This document shows positions 58,150 to 64,000 of a stretch of DNA of 64,000 nucleotides, in pieces; within the stretch, counting starts at the first letter, position 1; every line of letters begins with the position of its first letter. The stretch covers positions 62,001 through 126,000 of the forward strand of contig NZ_LMSM01000012.1 in NCBI RefSeq assembly GCF_001428125.1. The letters are read 5' to 3'. The notes beneath the pieces were generated by a model. That model made no database searches. It was given only the letters and a program-made list of their open reading frames with translations, and was not told the origin of the DNA. Both the position numbers and the translations under genes were made by a program. The DNA comes from Nocardioides sp. Soil774 (GTDB lineage: Bacteria > Actinomycetota > Actinomycetes > Propionibacteriales > Nocardioidaceae).

Positions 58150-59634
58150 TCAGGTCTGGTCGGTGCGGTCGATGTGGGCGTGCACGGCTGCCGCGAACGC
58201 GTCGCCGCGCGCGCCGTAGCTGCGGAACATGTCCATGGAGGCGCATCCCGGCGCCAGCAGCACGGTGTCACCGGACCTGGCGAGCCCGGCGGCGGCGTCG
58301 ACCACGCGCTCCATCGGATCCCCAGTCTCGTCGGCGCCCACATCGATGACCGGCACATCGGGCGCGTGTCGCGAAAGAGCGTCGGCGATGACCTGGCGGT
58401 CGCGCCCCAGCAGCACGACCCCGCGCAACCGGTCGCGCGCGGCGAGGACGAGGTCGTCGAAGCGGGCACCCTTGGCCAGGCCGCCGGCGACCCACACGAC
58501 GGGGTCGAAGGCGCTCAGCGAGGACTGTGCGGCGTGGGGGTTGGTGGCCTTTGAGTCGTCGACCCAGACCACTCCGCCGGACTCGGCCACGTGGGCGATG
58601 CGGTGCCCGTCGGGCCGGAAGTCGCGCAGCCCGTCGCGGACCGCCTGCTGGCTGACGCCGTGGGCGCGGGCGAGCGCCGCGGCCGCGAGCGCGTTGGCGA
58701 CGAAGTGCGGCGCCGGCGAGGCGAGGTCGGCGAGGGTGCAGAGCTCGGCGGCGCTGGTGGCGCGGTCGTCGATGAAGGCGCGGTCGACGAGCAGGTCGTC
58801 GACCAGGCCCACGTCGCCCGACGACGGGGTGCCGAGGGTGAAGCCGACCGCGCGGGCGCCCTCGACGACGTCGGCCTCGCGCACCATCGCCTCGGTGGCG
58901 GGGTCGGCCAGGTTGTAGACGCAGGCCCGCTGGACCCGGTCGTAGACGCGCGCCTTGTCGGCGGCGTACTGCTCCATGCCGGTGGGGCCACCGGGCTCGT
59001 CGACGTACCAGTCGAGGTGGTCCTCGGCGAGGTTGAGCACGACCGCCGACTCCGCCGACATCGAGTGCGTCCAGTGCAGCTGGAAGCTGGAGAGCTCGAC
59101 GGCGAGGACGTCGTAGGGCTCGGGGTCCATGACGGCCTCGACGATCGGCAGCCCCACGTTGCCGACGGCGACGGCCCGGAGCCCGGCCGCCCGCAGGATC
59201 GACTCGAGCATCTGCACGGTCGTGGTCTTGCCGTTGGTGCCGGTCACGGCGAGCCACGGGGCGGGGTGCTCGGGGTCGCGCAGGCGCCAGGCCAGCTCGA
59301 CCTCGCCCCAGACCGGGACCCCGCGCTCCGCGGCCTGCACGAGCAGCGGTGCGCGTGGCGTCCACCCCGGCGAGGTGACCACGAGGTCGACGTCGTCGGG
59401 GAGCACCGCCGTCGCACCGGGCTCCAGACGGACGGTGGCCCCGAGGGTCTCGAGCAGCTGGGCCTTCTCGGCCTTCTCCTCGCTCGAGGCTTCGTCGAGC
59501 GCCGTCACGTCGGCGCCGAGGAAGAGCAGGTTGTCGGCGGCCGCGAACCCGGAGACGCCGAACCCGGCGACCACCACGCGTACGCCGGACCAGTCGCTCG
59601 TGCGACCGAGCGAGGCGACGTCCTCCTCAGCCAA
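58150..59634 (-). CDS. murD: UDP-N-acetylmuramoyl-L-alanine-D-glutamate ligase
   Basis: A 494-residue Mur ligase adding D-Glu. Rossmann-like start VVVAGFGVSGFAAADNL, P-loop VTGTNGKTTTVQM, metal/substrate region LNLAEDHLDWY, DDSKATNPHAA and the C-terminal LLAPGCASMDMFRSYGARGDAF all agree with MurD. The start is uncertain: TTG 59634 overlaps mraY by eight bases; GAGGAGG lies just after it, so a later start such as the GTG in VRVVV is possible. Confidence 0.96.
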   Translation of the reverse strand: MAEEDVASLGRTSDWSGVRVVVAGFGVSGFAAADNLLFLGADVTALDEASSEEKAEKAQLLETLGATVRLEPGATAVLPDDVDLVVTSPGWTPRAPLLVQAAERGVPVWGEVELAWRLRDPEHPAPWLAVTGTNGKTTTVQMLESILRAAGLRAVAVGNVGLPIVEAVMDPEPYDVLAVELSSFQLHWTHSMSAESAVVLNLAEDHLDWYVDEPGGPTGMEQYAADKARVYDRVQRACVYNLADPATEAMVREADVVEGARAVGFTLGTPSSGDVGLVDDLLVDRAFIDDRATSAAELCTLADLASPAPHFVANALAAAALARAHGVSQQAVRDGLRDFRPDGHRIAHVAESGGVVWVDDSKATNPHAAQSSLSAFDPVVWVAGGLAKGARFDDLVLAARDRLRGVVLLGRDRQVIADALSRHAPDVPVIDVGADETGDPMERVVDAAAGLARSGDTVLLAPGCASMDMFRSYGARGDAFAAAVHAHIDRTDQT

Positions 59635-60739
59635 TGCCGGCGACCCACTCGGCGTAGAAGATGCCCAGGCCGATCGCCACGGCCAGGCCGGTGACGATCC
59701 AGAAGCGGATCACGATCGTGACCTGCTCCCAGCCGAGCATCTCGAAGTGGTGGTGCAGCGGGGTCATCCGGAAGACGCGGTGCCCGGGCTGGACCTTGAA
59801 GATGCTGCGGAAGAGCCCGCTCGCGCGGCTGGCCTTGAACACCGAGACCTGGATCATCACCGAGAGCGTGATCACCACGAAGAGCCCGCCGATGACGAGC
59901 AGCAGGAGCTCGGTGCGGGTCATGATCGCGAAGCCGGCCATGGCGCCGCCCAGGGCGAGCGAGCCGGTGTCGCCGAGGATGATCTGCGCCGGCGAGGCGT
60001 TCCACCACAGGAACCCGAAACAGGCACCGGTGAGGGCCGCGGCGACGACGGCGAGGTCGAGCGGGTCGCGGACCTCGTAGCACTTCGGACCGGCCTCGAG
60101 GGCGCAGGACTGGCTGTTCTGCCAGATGTTGACGAGCGTGTAGGCGGCGAAGATCAGGATCGACGCGCCGGTCGCGAGGCCGTCGAGGCCGTCGGCGAGG
60201 TTCACCGCGTTGCTGAACCCGGTGACGATGAACCAGATGAGCACCAGCACCAGGACCGCCGGCAGCGCGAAGCGCTCGTAGTCGCGGATGAAGGAGATGT
60301 GGTCCGACGCCGGGCGCCAGCCGCGGTCGTCCTCCAGGATCGGCGACAGCGCCAGCACACCGAAGACGAGCGCGACGACGGTCTGGCCGATCATCTTGGC
60401 GCGGCTGCGCAGGCCGGTGCTGTGCTGGCGGCTGACCTTGAGGAAGTCGTCGAGGAAGCCGACGATGCCGAGCCCCACCAGCAGGAAGATCAGCAGGAGC
60501 GCGGACGCCGTCGGGGCCTGTCCGGTGAAGAGCTTGGCCGCGAAGTAGCTGACGACCGTGGCGAGCACCACCACCGCGCCGCCCATGGTGGGCGTGCCGC
60601 GCTTGACGTGGTGGGTGGTCGGGCCGTCGTCGCGGATCGGCTGCCCGAAGCCCTGACGGGTGAAGAAGCGGATCGCGTAGCGCGTGCCGAGGAGGGAGAT
60701 CAGCAGGGAGAGTCCTCCTCCGACCAGGATGGCTCTCAT
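59627..60739 (-). CDS. mraY: Phospho-MurNAc-pentapeptide transferase
   Basis: A 370-residue membrane enzyme moving phospho-MurNAc-pentapeptide to undecaprenyl phosphate (lipid I). About ten helices; KRGTPTMGG and GFLDDFLKV near the start, FSNAVNLADGLDGLA in the middle and TPLHHHFE near the end are the catalytic loops. ATG overlaps the murF stop (ATGA). Confidence 0.98.
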   Translation of the reverse strand: MRAILVGGGLSLLISLLGTRYAIRFFTRQGFGQPIRDDGPTTHHVKRGTPTMGGAVVVLATVVSYFAAKLFTGQAPTASALLLIFLLVGLGIVGFLDDFLKVSRQHSTGLRSRAKMIGQTVVALVFGVLALSPILEDDRGWRPASDHISFIRDYERFALPAVLVLVLIWFIVTGFSNAVNLADGLDGLATGASILIFAAYTLVNIWQNSQSCALEAGPKCYEVRDPLDLAVVAAALTGACFGFLWWNASPAQIILGDTGSLALGGAMAGFAIMTRTELLLLVIGGLFVVITLSVMIQVSVFKASRASGLFRSIFKVQPGHRVFRMTPLHHHFEMLGWEQVTIVIRFWIVTGLAVAIGLGIFYAEWVAGIG

Positions 60740-62118
60740 CGGTTGCTGTTCCCTTCCTCGAGGAGTTCGTCGGCGATCACTTCCAGCGCCGCCCCCCGCG
60801 ATGCCTTCACCAGGACGACATCGGCAGCCGAGACATTGTGCCGCAGCCACTCGGTGGCCGCGTCACGCCCCGCCGTGGGGATGGTCACGCCTCGCGCACC
60901 CGCACCGGAGTGGCCCTCGGCGATCGCCGCGGCGGCCGGTCCGACGGTGACGAGGAGGTCGACGCCGACCTCGGCGGCGTAGGCTCCGACCGCACGGTGT
61001 GCCTCCACCGCGCCGTCGCCGAGCTCGAGCATCTCGCCGAGCACCGCGACCGTACGTCGCCCGCTGCGCGCGCCGATGCCCGCGAGCGTGTCGAGGGCGG
61101 CGCGGACCGACTCGGGGTTGGCGTTGTAGGAGTCGTTGAGCACCACCAGGCCGTCGGAGCGCTCCCCCGGCTCCATGCGCCAGCGGCTGGCCGGGACGGC
61201 GTCGGCGAGGGCGTCGGCGACCGTGTCGAGGTCGAGGCCGGCCGCCAGCGCCATCGCGGCGGCGGCTGCGGCGTTGCGCCACTGGAAGGAGCCGACCTGC
61301 GCGAGGTGGACGGTCGCGAAGGAGCCGCGGTGGGCGAGCTCGAACGACTGCCGGCCGAGGTCGTCGGTCGTGATCTCGTCGACGGCGACGTCGGCGCCCG
61401 GCCCGCCGAAGGTCGTCACGGTCGCCCGGGTGCGCGACGCCATCGCGCGCACGAGGTCGTCGTCGGCGTTGAGCACCGCCGTGCCGTCGGGGGCCAGCGC
61501 CTCGACGATCTCGCCCTTGGCGACCGCGATCGCCTCTCGGCTGCCGAACTCGCCGATGTGGGCGGTGCCGACGTTGAGCACGGCGGCGATGCGCGGGCGT
61601 GCGATCCGGCACAGCCGGGCGATGTGCCCGACGCCGCGCGCGCCCATCTCGACGACGAGGAAGCGGGTCTCGGGCGTCGCGCGCAGCACGGTGAGCGGGA
61701 CGCCGAGCTCGTTGTTGAAGTTGCCGCGCGTGGCGATGGTCGGGCCCTCCGCGGACAGGACGTGGGCGAGGTAGTCCTTGGTGCCGGTCTTGCCCTGCGA
61801 GCCGGTCATCGCCAGGACGACGACGTCGGGCAGCCGGTCGAGCACGTGGCGCGCCAGCAGGCCGAGCGCCTCGGTGACGTCGTCCACGACCACGGTGGGC
61901 AGCGCGGTGGGGCGGCTGCCGAGCACGGCGACCGCTCCTGCCTCGCCGGCCGCTGCGGCGAAGTCGTGACCGTCGACGTGCTCCCCCGCCAGCGCCACGA
62001 AGAGGCCGCCGGGCTCGGGGGTGCGGGTGTCGAGGAAGGCGCCGCCGGTGACGGTGGCCTCACCGTGGGCGACGCCGCCGACGACGTCGGCGACCTCGTG
62101 CAGCGACATCTCGATCAT
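60736..62118 (-). CDS. murF: UDP-MurNAc-tripeptide-D-Ala-D-Ala ligase
   Basis: A 460-residue Mur ligase adding D-Ala-D-Ala. LFVALAGEHVDGHDFAAAA at the N-terminus, P-loop MTGSQGKTGTKDYLAHVL, metal region NVGTAHIGEFGSREAIAVAK and the C-terminal LNDSYNANPESVRAAL are MurF hallmarks. The P-loop has GSQGKTGT instead of GSxGKTTT, an acceptable variant of the family. ATG overlaps the murE stop. Confidence 0.97.
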   Translation of the reverse strand: MIEMSLHEVADVVGGVAHGEATVTGGAFLDTRTPEPGGLFVALAGEHVDGHDFAAAAGEAGAVAVLGSRPTALPTVVVDDVTEALGLLARHVLDRLPDVVVLAMTGSQGKTGTKDYLAHVLSAEGPTIATRGNFNNELGVPLTVLRATPETRFLVVEMGARGVGHIARLCRIARPRIAAVLNVGTAHIGEFGSREAIAVAKGEIVEALAPDGTAVLNADDDLVRAMASRTRATVTTFGGPGADVAVDEITTDDLGRQSFELAHRGSFATVHLAQVGSFQWRNAAAAAAMALAAGLDLDTVADALADAVPASRWRMEPGERSDGLVVLNDSYNANPESVRAALDTLAGIGARSGRRTVAVLGEMLELGDGAVEAHRAVGAYAAEVGVDLLVTVGPAAAAIAEGHSGAGARGVTIPTAGRDAATEWLRHNVSAADVVLVKASRGAALEVIADELLEEGNSNR

Positions 62119-63671
62119 CGCGAGCCTCCGAGGGCGTGGATCTCCTCGGCCGCGACCACGCGGTCGTCGAAGGGGTGGACGGTGCCGGCGACCTCCTGGC
62201 CGGTCTCGTGGCCCTTGCCGGCCAGCAGCACCACGTCGCCGGGCGCGGCACGGCGTACGGCCTCGCGGATGGCACCGCGCCGGTCGCCGACCTCCAGCAC
62301 CTCGGCGCGACCCCCGCGGGCACCGTCGAGGACGGCCGCGCGGATCGCGGCGGGGTCCTCGGTGCGCGGGTTGTCGTCGGTGACGACCACCACGTCGGCC
62401 ATCCGGGCCGCGATCTCGCCCATGAGGGGCCGCTTGAGGGTGTCGCGGTCGCCCCCGGCGCCGACGACCGCGATGAGCCGCCCGTCGGTGAGCGGGCGCA
62501 GAGTGGCGAGCACGGCCTCGAGCGCGTCGGGCTTGTGGGCGTAGTCGACGACGACGGTGAAGTCCTGTCCCGCCGACACCTGCTCGAGGCGGCCCGGGAC
62601 GCCGCCCGCGCGCGCGATGCCGTCGGCCACGGCGCGCGGGTCGAGGCCGGCCAGCGCAGCCGAGGCGATGGCGGCCAGGGCGTTGGAGACGTTGAACTCA
62701 CCGGGGATGGCGACCCCGGCCGGCACCTCGACCCCGGGCCCGACCACCGTGAAGGTGGCACCCGTGGGCGTCAGCTCGATGTCGCGGGCGCTCCAGTCGG
62801 CCTCCGCCCCGCGGGTGGAGTACGTCGCCATCGGGACGGTGGCGACGTCGAGGAGCCGGCGTCCGAACTCGTCGTCGGCGTTGGTGAGGCCCTGCCGGGC
62901 GCGCTCGGGGGTGAAGAGGCTGGCCTTGGCGGCGAAGTAGTCGTCGACGTCGGCGTGGAAGTCGAGGTGGTCGCGACCGAGGTTGAGGAAGACCGCGACG
63001 TCGAACACCACCCCGTCGACGCGTCCGAGGACCAGCGCGTGGCTGGAGACCTCCATCGCGCAGGTGTCCACCCCGCGCTCGCGCATGACCGCGAACAGCC
63101 CGTGGAGGTCGGGCGCCTCAGGAGTGGTGAGCTGGGTCTTGACGTCCTCGCCCGCGATGCGGGTGCCGACGGTGCCGACGACCGCCGACACCGTGCCCGC
63201 CGCGGTGAGCCCCTGCTCGAGGATCCGGGTGGTGGTGGTCTTGCCCTGCGTGCCGGTCACGCCGATCACGCGCAGGGCGCGGGCCGGGTCGCCGTAGACC
63301 CGTGCCGACAGCCGGCCCAGGACGGCGCGGGGCTCGGCGACGACGAGCGCCGGCGTGCCGGGCGGGAGCAGCGCGAGCCCGGTGGCGTCGGTCAGCACCG
63401 CGACGGCGCCCGCGGCGAGTGCCTGGGCGGCGTACGCCGCTCCGTGGGCGCGGGTGCCCGGGAGCGCGGCGTAGAGGTCGCCGGGCTGCACGCGCCCGGT
63501 GCTGAGCGAGATCCCGCGGACGGCGACGTCGAGGTCGCCGTGGACCGCCACCTCGGTGTCGGCGCCGAGCCAGTCGGTCAGCTCGGCGGCGGACGTCGAC
63601 ACGGCCTGACGGGGTCGCGTGGCGACCACGGGCTCCACTTGCTCCTCCACCGAGGGAGCGTATCGACTCAC
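62115..63671 (-). CDS. murE: UDP-MurNAc-L-Ala-D-Glu ligase (diaminopimelate- or lysine-adding)
   Basis: A 518-residue Mur ligase adding the third peptide residue. LYAALPGTRAHGAAYAAQA binds UDP; GVTGTQGKTTTTRIL is the P-loop; LNLGRDHLDFH and DYAHKPDALEAVL follow. The stretch DDNPRTEDPAAIR contains the DNPR motif seen in meso-diaminopimelate-adding enzymes (in Nocardioides the residue is usually LL-diaminopimelate). GTG 63671 overlaps the ftsI stop (GTGA); another GTG stands immediately before. Confidence 0.96.
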   Translation of the reverse strand: MSRYAPSVEEQVEPVVATRPRQAVSTSAAELTDWLGADTEVAVHGDLDVAVRGISLSTGRVQPGDLYAALPGTRAHGAAYAAQALAAGAVAVLTDATGLALLPPGTPALVVAEPRAVLGRLSARVYGDPARALRVIGVTGTQGKTTTTRILEQGLTAAGTVSAVVGTVGTRIAGEDVKTQLTTPEAPDLHGLFAVMRERGVDTCAMEVSSHALVLGRVDGVVFDVAVFLNLGRDHLDFHADVDDYFAAKASLFTPERARQGLTNADDEFGRRLLDVATVPMATYSTRGAEADWSARDIELTPTGATFTVVGPGVEVPAGVAIPGEFNVSNALAAIASAALAGLDPRAVADGIARAGGVPGRLEQVSAGQDFTVVVDYAHKPDALEAVLATLRPLTDGRLIAVVGAGGDRDTLKRPLMGEIAARMADVVVVTDDNPRTEDPAAIRAAVLDGARGGRAEVLEVGDRRGAIREAVRRAAPGDVVLLAGKGHETGQEVAGTVHPFDDRVVAAEEIHALGGSR

Positions 63672-64000
63672 CACTCGACGGGGAGACGCGACGGCTTGCC
63701 GCCGGTTGGCTCCACGCCGTAGCGGCCGAGCACGTAGCCCATGATCCGGGAGAAGACCGGGCCGGCCGTCGAGCCACCGCCCGCCTCGCCCTTGGGGGCG
63801 TGGATGACGACGTAGACGGTGAACCTGGCGTCGTCCGCCGGGGCGAAGCCGCCGAAGGAGACCGACGTGCTGCCGTCGTAGAGGCCGGTGTCGGGGTTGA
63901 CCCGCTGGGCGGTGCCGGTCTTGCCGGCGACGAGGTAGCCGGGCACCTGCGCCCGCGGCGCGACGCCGTCCTCGGGGTCGACGACCTTCTCCATCATCTT
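63668..64000 (-). CDS. ftsI: Septal transpeptidase FtsI / PBP3 (C-terminal part)
   Basis: The visible 110 residues are the end of a class B penicillin-binding protein; the gene runs off the right edge. The KTGT active-site motif is in VAGKTGTAQRV, followed by FGGFAPADDARFTVYVVI and the C-terminal helix region GPVFSRIMGYVL. It cross-links septal peptidoglycan with FtsW. Position before murE matches the standard cluster. Confidence 0.95.
   Translation of the reverse strand, partial: KMMEKVVDPEDGVAPRAQVPGYLVAGKTGTAQRVNPDTGLYDGSTSVSFGGFAPADDARFTVYVVIHAPKGEAGGGSTAGPVFSRIMGYVLGRYGVEPTGGKPSRLPVEW

Noticed and set aside
56810..58246. N-terminal extension of FtsW beyond 58111
   Set aside because: The extra residues are Arg/Pro-rich and non-homologous, in the murD-ftsW gap; the ATG at 58111 gives a normal length.

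Overview
The window is about 64 kb of chromosome from a very GC-rich actinobacterium. Gene content and order point to Nocardioidaceae (Nocardioides or a close relative): an actinobacterial division and cell-wall cluster (ftsI-murE-murF-mraY-murD-ftsW-murG-murC-ftsQ-ftsZ-ylmD-ylmE-sepF-ylmG-wag31), an SsgA-like protein, a DUF222/HNH gene, a lysine-rich DksA-like protein, and TAGNNT -10 boxes placed 6-7 bases before start codons. The genus is inferred from general knowledge; no search was run.

Layout. 1-865: end of one gene and a family 2 glycosyltransferase. 876-2893: dehydrogenase and YihY-type membrane protein. 3051-3638: unknown membrane protein. 3676-8897: a coupled six-gene operon on the minus strand encoding a UbiA prenyltransferase, two geranylgeranyl-reductase-like flavoproteins, a type III polyketide synthase, an isoprenylcysteine-methyltransferase-like protein and IPP isomerase. 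It looks like a lipid or meroterpenoid quinone/resorcinol pathway. 9082-12343: PAS-PAS-GAF-PP2C phosphatase and a CDP-glycerol glycerophosphotransferase homologue. 12363-17993: PEP synthase, P-type ATPase and universal stress protein, a set reminiscent of dormancy regulons. 18004-18078: tRNA-Val(CAC). 18126-19243: PGPGW membrane protein and an SsgA-like protein. 19266-23022: heterodimeric ABC exporter. 23118-25698: amino-acid ABC importer.

25709-37883 holds a split histidine locus: hisD-hisC-hisB-hisH at one end, hisA-Nudix-hisF at the other. Between them lie about 6.5 kb of accessory genes: hemerythrin, lactate dehydrogenase, an SRPBCC-like protein, a truncated sulfotransferase, a DUF222/HNH protein, a small membrane protein, a GNAT and a secreted coiled-coil protein. 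37962-41392: LON-domain protein, YbaK deacylase, DUF3352 protein and a membrane protein. 41389-44946: dnaE. 45093-48790: DUF6886-like protein, a GNAT-chorismate mutase fusion, rluD, lspA and the DksA-like protein with 22 hexapeptide repeats. 48948-64000: wag31 through the division and peptidoglycan genes to the 3' end of ftsI.

The most unusual signals are short dispersed repeats at gene junctions and inside coding frames (21083-21147, 23855-23913, 38752-38788, 46307-46344), the polyketide/prenyltransferase operon, the GNAT-chorismate mutase fusion and the repeat-rich DksA protein. No prophage, intact insertion sequence or CRISPR array was seen. No gene-free stretch exceeds 300 bases; the longest are 29617-29856 (240 bases, with one hairpin) and 53368-53575 (208 bases, with probable ftsZ promoters).
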